A stretch of 64,000 nucleotides of DNA from Brevundimonas sp. A19_0 (GTDB taxonomy: Bacteria > Pseudomonadota > Alphaproteobacteria > Caulobacterales > Caulobacteraceae): contig NZ_JAGHQP010000005.1 in NCBI RefSeq assembly GCF_017744255.1, positions 95,011 to 159,010 on the forward strand. Direction: 5' to 3'. Shown piece after piece: positions 17,696 to 27,702 of this stretch; positions within the stretch are counted from its first letter, which is position 1, and each line of letters starts with the position of its first letter. The position numbers were made by a program, and so were the translations under genes. The notes under the pieces were generated by a model. The model was not told the origin of the DNA, searched no databases, and was given only the letters and a program-made list of their open reading frames with translations.

Positions 17696-18214
17696 TCAGG
17701 CGGCGGCCAGCCGGATCGTTGAGAACTCATCGGCAGCGAAATCTCGGCACCGCCAGCTCCCGGCGTCGTCAGCGTGAGGAACTTGCAGTTCATCCAGAAG
17801 GCAGATGACGTAGCTGAATCGTCCAGGGGCCCGTCTGTTCCAGAAGAGAAGCGCGACCGGGACCCCTCCGATGTCTTGGGTCGCTTTGAGGGCGGCCCAT
17901 TCGATGTCGGTGACGCCAAACCGGTGAGCGTCGCCAGCCTGGCGGCGGGGTGTGTATGTCTTGACGTCGATTAAAAGGCTGCCGCCGCCGTGTAGCACCA
18001 GGTAATCCGGGCGATGGGCCGCGAGAAGCTTCAGGGACGTGCTGTGATGGTCTGGCGACTGGCCGAGGTCGATCCAGGCGACGCCAGCCCGGTCGAAAAC
18101 CTTGCTGGCCGCGAACTCTCCGGCCATTCCGGCCGTCTCGATATCTTTGTCGTCCATGGCCAAGCGCACGAGAATTTCGTCGCTGGCTGTGAGGGAAGGA
18201 GATGTCACTGTCAT
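17696..18214 (-). CDS. putative PD-(D/E)XK nuclease-like protein
   Basis: 172 aa from the ATG at 18214 (MTVTSPSLTASDEIL); the frame continues upstream but with arginine-rich shadow composition. The nuclease core is readable: helix GMAGEFAASKVFDRAG (E33), strand RPDYLVLHGGGSLLIDVKTY with D70 and D83-V-K85. This E...PD...DxK layout fits the PD-(D/E)XK superfamily. It is 101 bp downstream of the RES gene on the same strand, so a two-gene nuclease plus NAD-degrading unit is plausible. Confidence 0.6.
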   Translation of the reverse strand: MTVTSPSLTASDEILVRLAMDDKDIETAGMAGEFAASKVFDRAGVAWIDLGQSPDHHSTSLKLLAAHRPDYLVLHGGGSLLIDVKTYTPRRQAGDAHRFGVTDIEWAALKATQDIGGVPVALLFWNRRAPGRFSYVICLLDELQVPHADDAGSWRCRDFAADEFSTIRLAAA

Positions 18215-18315
18215 GGCCCATGATACCCCGTCCGGGTCCTCGGAAGCGATATCTTTCGTCTGCACCCCGCCCCGCGGATAGCTCTGGATGCTCCTCGCTG
18301 GCTGCGGCGGCGCGG

Positions 18316-19491
18316 TCAGTACCGAGGCGCGGGGTCCGGGCAAGCGATCTGCGATACGCCATCGAGTCTCATGAGGGTGGCGAGGTCTTCGGGCGGACTG
18401 AGGATGACGTAGTTTACGCCGTTCCGATCCTTGGTCGAGCCGTACCTGATTGCATCGAACCCGGCCGACCTGGCGCAGTCGGCGACAAATCTGGAGAACA
18501 AGTACTGACGTTTCACCCATCCCTCACCAGTGCGCGGCGCCATGAGCAAGGCGGAGTTCGCCAAGGCATTGAACAGCTCGGAGTCGACTGCATCGCCATC
18601 TGCGTCGATGAGGTCGAGGATCTTCAGCGGAGGAAGAATGGTCACTCGGCCGACCAGACAGTCCTCTCCGGGTACGCCGAGTTCTGCCGCCGCGACGGCT
18701 TCCGAATTGGCCAGATAGAGCATGGGGGCGCCGGCGTGGTTGAAGCGGCCTTCGCCAGTGTGGGGCGCGGGAGCGGGGCCGTAGGTTGCCGGATTGGTTG
18801 GATCCTGACCCTGCTTTGCGACATCCAGAGTTCGCCTCGCGCGGTACATTGGGCGATCCTGCACACTAGCGCTTACCCGCAAGGCTTCGGCCCGGATCTC
18901 CGCCAGAACCGTCTGTGCGAAGGGATGCTCGAGGATGAGGAACGGTGTTGCTGCGCCCAGCGCAGAGAGGGTGGCGATGTCTTCCTCCATCGCTTCGACA
19001 TCGCTGATACGGTGCTCGAATAGATAGATGTTCGCCGGGCCGTAGCGCTGACACCTCGGACATCGGACCAGGCGCCGGAGCGTCGAATACTCCAGCGGCC
19101 ACCAGGCCCCGGCCAGACGGGCTTCGTCTACGGCCCACAGGGCGTCAATTGACAGCATGTCGCCGCCGTCGCGCCGGAAGCTCACGTCTGGCCATTTTTC
19201 TTGGAAATCGGCGTAACAGAAGTCACAGCAGCCGATGCTGGACGTGAAGGCCGAGTCTAGTTCGTCCGAGAAGGCGTCGTTGAATGCATCCGCGTCCTGC
19301 TCGGATACGGGCAAGAATGGACCGAAGACGAACGGCACGAGGACGCCGTCCTCGAAGCTGCACGGGCTGGTGATGTTGCGCAGGTTAAAGACCTCCCATC
19401 GCGGTGGCGACCCGGTCCCCGATAAGAGCCTTTCACACGATCGCCAAGCCGCCGCAGCCGTCAGAGGCCCCGCTGCAACGGCGCCGGTCAT
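18316..19491 (-). CDS. RES-domain protein with N-terminal cysteine-rich domain
   Basis: 391 aa. The C-terminal RES domain (about residues 215-385) shows MYRARR, then GRFNHAGAPMLYLANSEAVAAAELG and FDAIRYGSTKDRNGVNYVIL, carrying the conserved Arg, Glu and Ser that name the family. RES toxins degrade NAD+. Usual RES toxins are about 160 aa and paired with an Xre antitoxin. This one instead has a 200-aa N-terminal extension with CCDFCYADF and VRCPRCQ cysteine pairs, as in HEPN/RES-type fusions, and no adjacent antitoxin. The start is uncertain by up to about 30 residues. Confidence 0.8.
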   Translation of the reverse strand: MTGAVAAGPLTAAAAWRSCERLLSGTGSPPRWEVFNLRNITSPCSFEDGVLVPFVFGPFLPVSEQDADAFNDAFSDELDSAFTSSIGCCDFCYADFQEKWPDVSFRRDGGDMLSIDALWAVDEARLAGAWWPLEYSTLRRLVRCPRCQRYGPANIYLFEHRISDVEAMEEDIATLSALGAATPFLILEHPFAQTVLAEIRAEALRVSASVQDRPMYRARRTLDVAKQGQDPTNPATYGPAPAPHTGEGRFNHAGAPMLYLANSEAVAAAELGVPGEDCLVGRVTILPPLKILDLIDADGDAVDSELFNALANSALLMAPRTGEGWVKRQYLFSRFVADCARSAGFDAIRYGSTKDRNGVNYVILSPPEDLATLMRLDGVSQIACPDPAPRY

Positions 19492-19693
19492 CCCTGACCG
19501 GTCCGGTGCGGCGGAGACCCACGATCAGCAGTCCGGCGCGCCGGCTAATGCGGGAGCGCCGCTGTTCCAGCCATGCCCCGTCCACCAGCAGGTTTCAGTG
19601 TGTTGTGCGCCATCCAAATGCACCCGCCCCGCTACGCCATCGACGCTGCACGGCGACCGCCGCTGTTGAGCAAGGGTTCCCGGGAGGTGCGTC

Positions 19694-19725
19694 GATGTCT
19701 GCGGCTATGGGTAGCAAACACACCT
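19694..19725 (+). repeat. left target duplication and terminal inverted repeat of the 10.7-kb transposon
   Basis: Target duplication GATGTCTG at 19694-19701, then a 24-bp terminal repeat at 19702-19725 beginning CGGCTATGGGTAGC. The reverse complement of 30401-30424 is identical over all 24 bases, and GATGTCTG recurs at 30425-30432. Confidence 0.93.
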
Positions 19726-19768
19726 TGACGGACGAGACCGTGAGAAGCCGTGTCTTTATGTTGAGGGC

Positions 19769-20275
19769 ATGGCAAGTTCGATCATCCCTTTCGGCACCGA
19801 GCACTCTGTCGCCCTTCACACCCTCGTCCGTAAACGCGCCGAGCTGGACGGGGAGTTGGAGCAACATCAGGGACTCGTCCGCGACCTTCAGAAGACGATC
19901 CAGAACCTGGACGCGGTCCTTGTCCTGCTCAAGCCGGACATCGACATCGGTGAAATCGCCCCGAAGCGAGCCCGGCCAGTTCACGCTGCTGCGCCGGGAG
20001 AGATCACCGGCATAGTCGTCGATTGTCTGCGAGAAGCTGACGGACCGGTGACGTCGAGAGAGTTGGCTCGCGCCGTCGTTGAAGTGCGGGAACTCGACCC
20101 CGAAGACAGGACTCTGGAAGTCACGATGGCCAGACGTGTTCGAGCCTGTCTGAGGCCCTTGCGGCTAGCCGGACGAGTTCGCGCCGTGCCTATGGCGTCG
20201 GGACCGCAGGGCTGGGTTTTGGCGACCAAGCAGTTCGAGCAGCCGGTTACCGTCCCGCTGGAGCTGACTCGATGA
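19769..20275 (+). CDS. transposon-end protein, coiled coil plus winged-helix-like domain
   Basis: 168 aa. An N-terminal helical stretch (residues 12-52, KRAELDGELEQHQGLVRDLQ) likely forms a coiled coil. The C-terminal 90 residues (GPVTSRELARAVVE to GPQGWVLA) look like a winged helix with a basic recognition region. The ATG is 43 bp inside the left terminal repeat. A different protein of similar layout lies at the other end (29795-30358), suggesting both could bind ends or regulate the element. No named family recognised. Confidence 0.65.
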   Translation: MASSIIPFGTEHSVALHTLVRKRAELDGELEQHQGLVRDLQKTIQNLDAVLVLLKPDIDIGEIAPKRARPVHAAAPGEITGIVVDCLREADGPVTSRELARAVVEVRELDPEDRTLEVTMARRVRACLRPLRLAGRVRAVPMASGPQGWVLATKQFEQPVTVPLELTR

Positions 20276-20472
20276 ACAGCATCTCCTTCTTCCACGGAAA
20301 CCAGCTCTGCCAGATCGCGCCAGAGCGCGATGGTCGGGGGTTCATCGGACTCCGGAACGGACGAGTCGTCGCGACCGCGGCTGACCGAGCCAGCGTGGCT
20401 CGGGCGTTGATCAAGGCGACGTGCTGGCGAAAGGGCCTGAGAGATGAGGCGGCGGGCGCGCCAGGCACCTGA
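20272..20472 (+). CDS. small hypothetical protein
   Basis: 66 aa, starting inside the stop codon of the preceding gene (ATGA). Begins MNSISFFHGNQLCQIAPERD; GFIGLRNGRVVATAADRASVARALI could form a small beta-alpha unit. Translational coupling to the winged-helix protein is the main evidence that it is real. No family recognised. Confidence 0.55.
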   Translation: MNSISFFHGNQLCQIAPERDGRGFIGLRNGRVVATAADRASVARALIKATCWRKGLRDEAAGAPGT

Positions 20473-20580
20473 ATCGCCAAACGCGGAACGACCACATCTT
20501 GAACGCCATCCGCTGAAGTCCGCGCTCGCGGCGCAACCGATTATTCGTTGCTGTCGCCGCCAACCGTGCTAAACGACGGC

Positions 20581-20925
20581 ATGGTCCGGTCGGAGAACAG
20601 GCACAGCATCATCGCGGCGCTCTTTGCGCTGTTCGTCGCCGTGTTCGTTCTGATCCCGACCGTCGATGCTGCGGCCTGCGCCGTGGAACTGGAACCCGCT
20701 CATGCGGCGGCGTCGGTCGCCGACGACGGTGGTGATCTGCCGTCTGATTCCGACGACCATGCCATCTGCTCACACGGCCACTGTCATCACAGCGGCACCG
20801 CGATGCCGTCATCGACCCAATCCGTCGCGGTGACGGCGATAGTCGCTCCGAACCTGCTGCGCCCGACTGACGAGCCCTTGGCGTCTCGCGAGCCCGGCGG
20901 CCTGGAACGCCCTCCCAGAGCCTGA
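20581..20925 (+). CDS. small exported His/Asp-rich protein upstream of czcCBA
   Basis: 114 aa from the ATG at 20581. The N-terminal signal anchor (SIIAALFALFVAVFVLIPTVDAAA) is followed by an acidic stretch and the metal-ligand-like cluster DDHAICSHGHCHHSG. Comparable short, His-rich secreted proteins often precede heavy-metal RND operons and may bind metal in the periplasm. It lies 57 bp before czcC and probably opens the operon. The function is inference. Confidence 0.65.
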   Translation: MVRSENRHSIIAALFALFVAVFVLIPTVDAAACAVELEPAHAAASVADDGGDLPSDSDDHAICSHGHCHHSGTAMPSSTQSVAVTAIVAPNLLRPTDEPLASREPGGLERPPRA

Positions 20926-20982
20926 CGATGTCCTGCGCCTTTCGGCGCGCGTCAATCGTCTGGAACTTCTGGGATATGGAAC

Positions 20983-22236
20983 ATGTCACCCCTGAAATCT
21001 GGCCGATCGCGTCTCGCGATCGGCTGCGCCGTGGTCGCGATGGCGACCGCCGCGATCGGCCCCGCCTGGGCCGATCCTGTGCCCTCATATGAAAAATTGC
21101 TTGAGCGCATCGGGCTCACACCGGGCGCGCTAGAGGCGGAGGCCTTGGTGGATGCGGCCGAAGCCCGCGCTCGTCAGGCCGGCGTGAGGCCGAACCCGGA
21201 ACTCAGTCTCGAAGCTGAAAACGCTCTCGGAACCGGCCCCTTCTCGGGTTACGGGAACGCCGAGACGACCTTGTCCGTCAGCCAGGACTTGGAACTCTGG
21301 GGACGGCGGGGCGCAAGGGTCGGGGTGGCCCAAGCTGAAGGCAGAACGTCCCTTCTCCGGCGCGATCTCGCCACCCTGGATGCCGCTGGCAGGCTCGCGC
21401 TGGCCTATGCCGAGGCCGAAGCCGCCGACCGGCGTTTCGTCCTCGCTCAGGAAGCCCTCGACCTGACGATCGCGGACGCTCGCGCATTGATGATCCTGGT
21501 GGAAGAGGGGCGCGAGCCCTTGTTTCGCGGCATTCAGGCCCAGAGCGAGGCAGCGGCGGCGAGGGCAGCGCTTGACGAAGCCGAGGCTGAACGGGACGCC
21601 GCCTTCGCAAGACTGACCGCCGTGGCGATGCTGCCGAACCCGGCGACTTCGATCGAATATAGCCTGCTGGACCGCGAGCCCCCTGCCGTCGTCCCGACAT
21701 CCTCGGCGTCACCGGAGGTGAGGGTGGCGGAGGCCGAACGCGACGCCGCTGAAAGCCGGATCGAGGTGGAGCGGGTGCGAGCACGACCGGACGTTCGGGT
21801 CTCGGTCGGCGTCCGCCGCTACGAGGCTGAAGACGCGACCGCTCTCACGTTTGGCCTCAGCATGCCCTTGCCCCTCTTCGACCGGAACCGGGGCAACTAC
21901 GATGCCGCACAGGCCGAGTTCCGCGCCGCCGACGCCCGCGTGATGGCCGCGCGGCAGACGACTCAGGCGGACCTAGCCGGCGCCGAAGCCAGGCTTCGGT
22001 CGGCCAGCAGTCGCGTGTGGGCCACCGACGCAGGGGTGACCGCCGCTGAGGAGGCGTATCGCCTCTCACGGATCGGATTTGACGCCGGTCGCATCTCGCA
22101 ACTCGAACTCAGTTCATCTCGCGCGGCGCTCATCGCCGCCCGCAACGCCGCCGTGGACGCTCGCCTCGCGCGCGTTCGGGCGGAAGTCGATCTAGCGCTC
22201 CTGCAAGGACGCGCCCCGTTTGGAACATCGCTATGA
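20983..22236 (+). CDS. czcC: outer membrane channel of heavy-metal RND efflux (CzcC-like, TolC family)
   Basis: 417 aa. A signal peptide (cleavage near GPAWADP) is followed by two outer membrane efflux repeats rich in long amphipathic helices (PNPELSLEAENALGTGPFSG; GLSMPLPLFDRNRGNYDAAQAEFRAA). It forms the trimeric channel that exports metal past the outer membrane. Its stop overlaps the czcB start by 4 bp. The length matches the CzcC family. Confidence 0.92.
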   Translation: MSPLKSGRSRLAIGCAVVAMATAAIGPAWADPVPSYEKLLERIGLTPGALEAEALVDAAEARARQAGVRPNPELSLEAENALGTGPFSGYGNAETTLSVSQDLELWGRRGARVGVAQAEGRTSLLRRDLATLDAAGRLALAYAEAEAADRRFVLAQEALDLTIADARALMILVEEGREPLFRGIQAQSEAAAARAALDEAEAERDAAFARLTAVAMLPNPATSIEYSLLDREPPAVVPTSSASPEVRVAEAERDAAESRIEVERVRARPDVRVSVGVRRYEAEDATALTFGLSMPLPLFDRNRGNYDAAQAEFRAADARVMAARQTTQADLAGAEARLRSASSRVWATDAGVTAAEEAYRLSRIGFDAGRISQLELSSSRAALIAARNAAVDARLARVRAEVDLALLQGRAPFGTSL

Positions 22237-23420
22237 AAAGCACGCCCAAGATCAACAAGACCTGGCTGATGGCCGGGGTCGCCGCCGTCGTCGTCCTGAG
22301 TGGCGCGGGGCTCTATGCCATGGTCCGCTCACCCGCCGAGGCTCCAGCAGCGGAGGGGGAAGCCGAACATTCCGAAGCGGAAGGCGAGCACGCCGAGGAA
22401 GCGGGCGGCGAAGAAGGCGTCGTCGTCCTGACGGCGGCCCAGATCACCGCCGCCAACATCGCTATCGTCGCCGTGACCGGCGGCGGGGGCGGCGAAACCC
22501 GACTGTCGGGCCGGGTGGAACCGATGATCGACGCGAGGGCCGTCGTGGCGGCGTCCGTCGGCGGCCGGGTCGAGCGCGTGCTGGTGGCACCGGGTCAATC
22601 CGTGCGCGCGGGACAGCCCTTGGCCATTCTGGTCAGTGGCGATGCCGCCAGCCTTCGGGCCGACGCCGACGCTGCGGAGGCCAATGCGATAGCCGCCGAA
22701 CAAGCGCATAGTCGCGAAGAGAGCCTGGCCGATCAGGGTGTCGTGGCCCGCCGGGACGCCGAGGTCGCTCATGCCCAGGCGCTCAGCGCCCAGGCGGCGG
22801 CCCGCGCCGCCCGCGCGCGCGCCTCGGCCGCCGGCTCTCCCAATTCCTCGGGTCGACTCAGCGTCGTCAGCCCCATCAGCGGGATCGTGACCAGCGTTCA
22901 GGTCGGGCCGGGTGGCTTCGCCGCCCAAGGTGGCGTCATCGCGGAGGTCACCAATCCTGCGCGGGTCGAGATCGTCTTCACGGCGCCTCCCGCACTCGCC
23001 GCGCAGGTTCGCGCGGGTTCGACCATGCGCGTGCAGGGACCGGCGGGCGAGTTCGACGCCGTCGTCACCGGCGTCGCCGCCGACGCAGGCGAGGAAAGCG
23101 GAGCCACGATCATCCGCGCCCGACCGGCGGGCGGGGGTCTGCCGCCGGCAGGATCGGCCGTCTCCGGCATTGTGGTCACGGGCCAGTCCGTAGGCGGCCT
23201 CACGGTCCCGTCCGACGCCGTTCAGACGGTGGAGGGCGCGAACGTGGTGTTCGTGCGCACCGCGACGGGCTTTCGCGCCGCTCCCGTCCTGGTCGGCAGG
23301 CAGGCCGGCGGCCGGACCGAAATCCTGAGCGGCCTCACCGGCACCGAGCGCATCGCCGGAACCAACGCCTTCCTCCTGAAAGCCGAACTCGCCAAGGGCG
23401 AGGCCGAGCACGGCCACTAG
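22233..23420 (+). CDS. czcB: periplasmic adaptor of heavy-metal RND efflux (CzcB-like)
   Basis: 395 aa. An N-terminal membrane anchor (WLMAGVAAVVVLSGAGLYAM) and an acidic His-containing linker (AEHSEAEGEHAEEAGGEEG) precede the biotinyl-lipoyl segment (GGRVERVLVAPGQSVRAGQPLA), helical hairpin and beta-barrel domains (SPISGIVTSVQVGPGGF). It ends with a His-containing tail (GEAEHGH). It bridges CzcA and CzcC; the His-rich parts may bind metal. Confidence 0.92.
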   Translation: MKSTPKINKTWLMAGVAAVVVLSGAGLYAMVRSPAEAPAAEGEAEHSEAEGEHAEEAGGEEGVVVLTAAQITAANIAIVAVTGGGGGETRLSGRVEPMIDARAVVAASVGGRVERVLVAPGQSVRAGQPLAILVSGDAASLRADADAAEANAIAAEQAHSREESLADQGVVARRDAEVAHAQALSAQAAARAARARASAAGSPNSSGRLSVVSPISGIVTSVQVGPGGFAAQGGVIAEVTNPARVEIVFTAPPALAAQVRAGSTMRVQGPAGEFDAVVTGVAADAGEESGATIIRARPAGGGLPPAGSAVSGIVVTGQSVGGLTVPSDAVQTVEGANVVFVRTATGFRAAPVLVGRQAGGRTEILSGLTGTERIAGTNAFLLKAELAKGEAEHGH

Positions 23421-23431
23421 GGAGCGAGAGC

Positions 23432-26400
23432 ATGTTCAGCGCAATCATCGCGGCATCCGTCCGCTTCCGTTGGTTCGTCATCCTGGCGGTCAGCCTCGTG
23501 GCGGCCCTGGGTCTGTTCGAACTGACCAAACTGCCCATCGACGCCGTTCCCGACATCACCAATAGACAGGTCCAGATCACCACGGTCGCTCCCGCCCTGG
23601 CGCCCGAGCAGATCGAGCGGCAGGTCACCTATCCGTTGGAAACTGCTCTCGCCGGCATCCCCGGCCTGACCAGCACGCGATCGCTGTCGCGCAACGGCTT
23701 TAGCCAGATTACCGCGATCTTCACCGACCAGACCGACATCTATTTCGCGCGTCAGCAGGTGGCCGAACGGCTCGCCGCCGCGTCCGAGGGACTTCCTGAA
23801 GGCGTGGAGCCGGGGTTGTCGCCGATCACCACCGGCCTCGGCGAAGTGTTGATGTGGACGGTCGATTACATCCCCTTCAACACCGAGAATCTTGCCAGCC
23901 CCGGCCAGCCGGGCTGGCAGGCGGGCGGCGTCTATCTGACACCCGAGGGCGAGCGACTGACGACGCCCGAGGAGCGCGCGACCTATCTCCGCACCGTCCA
24001 GGATTGGATCATCGCGCCGCAGATGCGCACGACCGCCGGCCTGGCCGGCGTCGATACCATCGGCGGCTACGTCAAGGAGTATGCCGTCAGGCCCGATGCC
24101 GCTCGGTTGTCCGCCTATGGTCTTGGCCTCGGCGATCTGGTCGAGGCGGTCGAACGCGCCAACACCCAAGCAGGCGCAGGCTATATCCAGCGTGCGGGCG
24201 AGGCTTTGGTCGTCCGCACGGACGCCTTGGCGCTGACCATCGACGATCTGGCCCAGGCCCCCGTGGTCAATCGCGGCGGTCTGGTCGTCCGGGTCGCCGA
24301 CGTCGCGACGGTCGAGATCGGGCAGGCTCCACGTTTGGGCGGCGCCAGCCGCGACGGACATGAAGCGGTCCTTGGCACCGCCTTGATGATCGCCGGCGGC
24401 AACAGCCGCACGGTGGCCCAGGCGGCGGCCGAGCGGCTGGCGGTGGTGGACGACAGCCTGCCTCCTGGCATCGTCGCCCTGCCGGTCCTGAACCGCAGTG
24501 AACTGGTGAACTCGACCATCTCGACCGTCGCTCGGAACCTGACCGAGGGCGCGCTGCTGGTCATCGTCGTCCTGTTCCTGCTGCTGGGCAACATCCGGGC
24601 GGCCACCATCACGGCCCTGATGATCCCGCTGTCGTTCCTGTTCGCCGTCATCGGCATGAATAGGTTCGGCATCAGCGGCAACTTGATGAGCCTGGGCGCG
24701 CTGGACTTCGGCCTGATGGTCGATGGCGCCGTCGTGGTGATCGAGAACACCCTGCTGATGCTGACGCAGCGACGGGCTCAACTCGGCCGGATGCTGACCC
24801 GACACGAGCGGCTGGACGTGGCGGTTCAGTCCGCGCGCCAGATGGTGAAGCCGGCCGCCTTCGGTCAATTGATCATCCTGCTGGTGTTCGCGCCGCTGCT
24901 GCTTCTGGAGGGGGTCGAAGGCAAGACGTTCCAACCGATGGGCGCCACCGTCATGCTCGCCCTCGTCGGAGCCTTCATCTTCTCCTTTACCTTCGTGCCC
25001 GCCATGACTGCCTTGCTGGTGCGCGATCCGAAGTCCGTTCACCTCGGCGGCGACGGTCAGGTCGAGGAGCACGAGACCTGGCTTCTCCGCTTCGCCCGGC
25101 GGTTCCTCCAACCAGCGATCCAGGCGGCTGTGTCACGGCCGAAGATCGTGCTGATCTCCGCCGTGGCGGCCCTCGCCGTCGGGCTCACCTCCTTCATGGC
25201 GCTGGGCCGGGAATTCATCCCGACGCTCGACGAGGGCGACATCGCCATGCAGGCGTTGCGCGTGCCGTCCGCGTCCTTGGAGCAATCCTTGGCGATGCAG
25301 ATGGCGTTGGAGCGCGCCATCAAGGCCCAGCCCGAGGTGGAGACCATGTTTTCGCGCACCGGCACGGCCGAGGCCGCCGTGGACCCTATGCCGCCCAACA
25401 TCTCCGACAGCGTCATCGTGCTGAAGGACCGCAAGGATTGGCCCGATCCGGGCCTGGAGAAGGACGAACTGATCGAGCGGATCGAAGGCGTGGCCGCCCA
25501 GCAGATCGGCAACAATTTCGAGTTCAGCCAGCCGATCGAACTGCGCTTCAATGAACTGATCTCCGGCGTCCGCACCGACCTCGCCGTCATGGTCTATGGC
25601 GACGACTTCGACACCCTTCAGCGGGTGGCGGACCAGGTCGCGACCGCGCTGCGGGAGACGACCGGGTCAGCCGACGTTCGTGTCGAGCAGGCGTCCGGCC
25701 TGCCCACCCTGACCGTCAGCGTAGATCGAACCGCCGCCGCCAGCTACGGCCTGTCGGCCGCAGACGTCAGCGAAGCGGTCTCGGCCGGCATCGGCGGCGC
25801 CGAGGCCGGACGCATCTTCGAGGGCGACCGGCGGTTCGACGTCGTCGTCCGCCTGCCCGACGACGCCCGCAACGACCCGGCGGCCCTGGCGGCGCTTCCC
25901 ATCGTATCCGACACCGGCGTGATCGTGCCCCTGTCTTCGGTCGCGCGGATTCAGACGGCGGAGGGTCCGAACCAGATCAGCCGCGAGAACGGCAGCCGCC
26001 GTATGGTGGTCCAGGCCAACGTGCGCGGTCGCGACCTGGGGGGCTTCGTCACCGACGCCCAGAGCCAGGTCGCGGAGATCGACCTTCCGGCCGGGGTCTA
26101 TCTGGATTGGGGCGGGCAGTTCGAGAACCTAAAGCGAGCCGAGCAACGCTTCGGCCTCGTCATTCCGATCGTGTTCGTCCTGATCGGGGTGCTGCTGTTC
26201 CTCGCCTTGGGATCGTTCGCGGAGGCCGGTCTGGTCTTCGCCTGCGTCCCCCTGGCTTTGGTGGGCGGCGCCCTCGCGCTGCTGCTGCGCGGAATGCCGT
26301 TCTCGGTCTCGGCGGCGGTCGGCTTCATCGCCGTGTCAGGGGTCGCCACCCTGAACGGACTGGTGCTTATGCAGGCCATCCGCCAACGCCTGAACGAGGG

Positions 26401-26653
26401 CCTGCCTGCCAAGGTGGCGGCGATCGAAGGAGCCGCCAGCCGACTGCGCGCGGTGCTGACGACCGCTTTGGTTGCGATCGTCGGCTTCATCCCGATGGCT
26501 CTGGCGCACGGAGCCGGAGCCGAGGTGCAGAAGCCGCTCGCAACGGTCGTGATCGGGGGCCTTTTGACGGCGACGGCGTTGACCCTGCTCGTGCTGCCGA
26601 CGTTCGCCGCCAAGGCGGTTCGGCATCGTGCTTCGGAAGGACTGGAAGATTGA
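23432..26653 (+). CDS. czcA: heavy-metal RND transporter (CzcA-like)
   Basis: 1073 aa, the full inner-membrane proton antiporter. Twelve membrane segments in two blocks (for example [20 protein letters not shown] near the N-terminus). The TM4 motif [16 protein letters not shown] is of the Co/Zn/Cd/Ni (CzcA, NccA) type rather than the Cu/Ag CusA type. This predicts divalent Zn, Cd, Co or Ni as substrate, but the exact metal cannot be fixed by eye. Next genes overlap, forming one operon. Confidence 0.95.
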   Translation: MFSAIIAASVRFRWFVILAVSLVAALGLFELTKLPIDAVPDITNRQVQITTVAPALAPEQIERQVTYPLETALAGIPGLTSTRSLSRNGFSQITAIFTDQTDIYFARQQVAERLAAASEGLPEGVEPGLSPITTGLGEVLMWTVDYIPFNTENLASPGQPGWQAGGVYLTPEGERLTTPEERATYLRTVQDWIIAPQMRTTAGLAGVDTIGGYVKEYAVRPDAARLSAYGLGLGDLVEAVERANTQAGAGYIQRAGEALVVRTDALALTIDDLAQAPVVNRGGLVVRVADVATVEIGQAPRLGGASRDGHEAVLGTALMIAGGNSRTVAQAAAERLAVVDDSLPPGIVALPVLNRSELVNSTISTVARNLTEGALLVIVVLFLLLGNIRAATITALMIPLSFLFAVIGMNRFGISGNLMSLGALDFGLMVDGAVVVIENTLLMLTQRRAQLGRMLTRHERLDVAVQSARQMVKPAAFGQLIILLVFAPLLLLEGVEGKTFQPMGATVMLALVGAFIFSFTFVPAMTALLVRDPKSVHLGGDGQVEEHETWLLRFARRFLQPAIQAAVSRPKIVLISAVAALAVGLTSFMALGREFIPTLDEGDIAMQALRVPSASLEQSLAMQMALERAIKAQPEVETMFSRTGTAEAAVDPMPPNISDSVIVLKDRKDWPDPGLEKDELIERIEGVAAQQIGNNFEFSQPIELRFNELISGVRTDLAVMVYGDDFDTLQRVADQVATALRETTGSADVRVEQASGLPTLTVSVDRTAAASYGLSAADVSEAVSAGIGGAEAGRIFEGDRRFDVVVRLPDDARNDPAALAALPIVSDTGVIVPLSSVARIQTAEGPNQISRENGSRRMVVQANVRGRDLGGFVTDAQSQVAEIDLPAGVYLDWGGQFENLKRAEQRFGLVIPIVFVLIGVLLFLALGSFAEAGLVFACVPLALVGGALALLLRGMPFSVSAAVGFIAVSGVATLNGLVLMQAIRQRLNEGLPAKVAAIEGAASRLRAVLTTALVAIVGFIPMALAHGAGAEVQKPLATVVIGGLLTATALTLLVLPTFAAKAVRHRASEGLED

Positions 26654-27246
26654 GCAAACTGACCTCGGCGGACCATCAACAGCGGCGCACGTTGCTGATC
26701 GTCCTGATCCTCAACGCCCTGCTGTTCCTGGGTCTCGGCATCGGCGGCATCATGGCCGACTCCAGCGCGCTGCTGGCCAACGCCGTCGACAACGCCTCGG
26801 ACTCGATCGTTTACCTGATCAGCTTTGTGGCGATCGGACGCGCCGCGTCCTGGAAACAGGGCGCGGCACGCCTGTCCGGTATCCTGTTGCTGGTCTTCGC
26901 CGCCGGCGTGCTGATCGACGTCGGCCGGCGCTGGTGGTTCGGCACAGAGCCGGTCGGCTGGACGATGATGGGTCTGGCACTCGTCGCTGCGATCGTGAAC
27001 TTGATCTGCCTGGTGCTCCTGCGACGGGACCAGTCCGGCGACGTCAACATGGAAGCGGCCGAGACCTTCAGCCTGAACGACTTCGCCTCGAACGGCGGCA
27101 TCCTCGTCGCCGGTGGTCTGGTCATGTGGCTGGATCAGGCCTGGCCCGATCTGGTCGTCGGCATGCTGGTCGCGGCGATCGCCGTGAAAGGCGGCATCGG
27201 AATTCTGCGCAGCGCGTCGGACAAGGACAAGGGCCCCTCGCAGTGA
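26650..27246 (+). CDS. cation diffusion facilitator-like transporter, short form
   Basis: 198 aa from TTG at 26650, overlapping the czcA stop. About five to six membrane segments ([40 protein letters not shown]). The site normally reading HxxxD is here DNASD and NDFASN, and the C-terminal cytoplasmic domain is absent. It resembles the short cation transporter frequently attached to czc operons. It may assist metal export; altered ligands leave specificity open. Confidence 0.75.
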   Translation: MSKLTSADHQQRRTLLIVLILNALLFLGLGIGGIMADSSALLANAVDNASDSIVYLISFVAIGRAASWKQGAARLSGILLLVFAAGVLIDVGRRWWFGTEPVGWTMMGLALVAAIVNLICLVLLRRDQSGDVNMEAAETFSLNDFASNGGILVAGGLVMWLDQAWPDLVVGMLVAAIAVKGGIGILRSASDKDKGPSQ

Positions 27247-27575
27247 CGATCAAGGTCGGGCTCTACTACAGTCTCGCGGCCATTGCCGAGATCGCTGGTT
27301 GCTTCACTTTCTGGATGTGGCTGCGGCAGGATCGCTCGGTCTGGTGGATCGTGCCGGGAATTCTCTGCCTCGTGGCTTTCGCCTTCTTCCTCACTCGGGT
27401 GGAAGTTGATGCCGCCGGCCGCACCTACGCCATATACGGCGGCGTCTACATCGCGGCGTCGCTGCTTTGGCTATGGCTGGTCGAACGTCAACCGCCCGAT
27501 CGCTGGGACCTGCTGGGTGCGGTCGTGTGCCTGATCGGTTCAGGAATTATCCTGCTATCGCACCGCCCGACATGA
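27243..27575 (+). CDS. YnfA family (UPF0060) membrane protein
   Basis: 110 aa from GTG at 27243, overlapping the CDF stop. Four membrane segments with the family pattern [17 protein letters not shown], then [15 protein letters not shown] (here [19 protein letters not shown]) and [17 protein letters not shown]. YnfA proteins are SMR-like small transporters of uncertain substrate. It is the last gene of the efflux operon. Confidence 0.9.
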   Translation: MTIKVGLYYSLAAIAEIAGCFTFWMWLRQDRSVWWIVPGILCLVAFAFFLTRVEVDAAGRTYAIYGGVYIAASLLWLWLVERQPPDRWDLLGAVVCLIGSGIILLSHRPT

Positions 27576-27702
27576 AGGGGGGCTAGGCCACCGAGCCCGC
27601 AGCCAATTGAGTCGAAGCCGGTCACCGGGTCTGGCGAGTGCCCATCGGTCGGTGCGTTGGCCGAGCTGCCCAAATCTCCGGCGGAAACCACCGGAACATG
27701 GA

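Noticed and set aside
23417..25111. 564-codon minus-strand frame opposite czcA
   Set aside because: Composition rich in Gly, Asp, His and Gln with no domain; the plus frame is a clear RND transporter.
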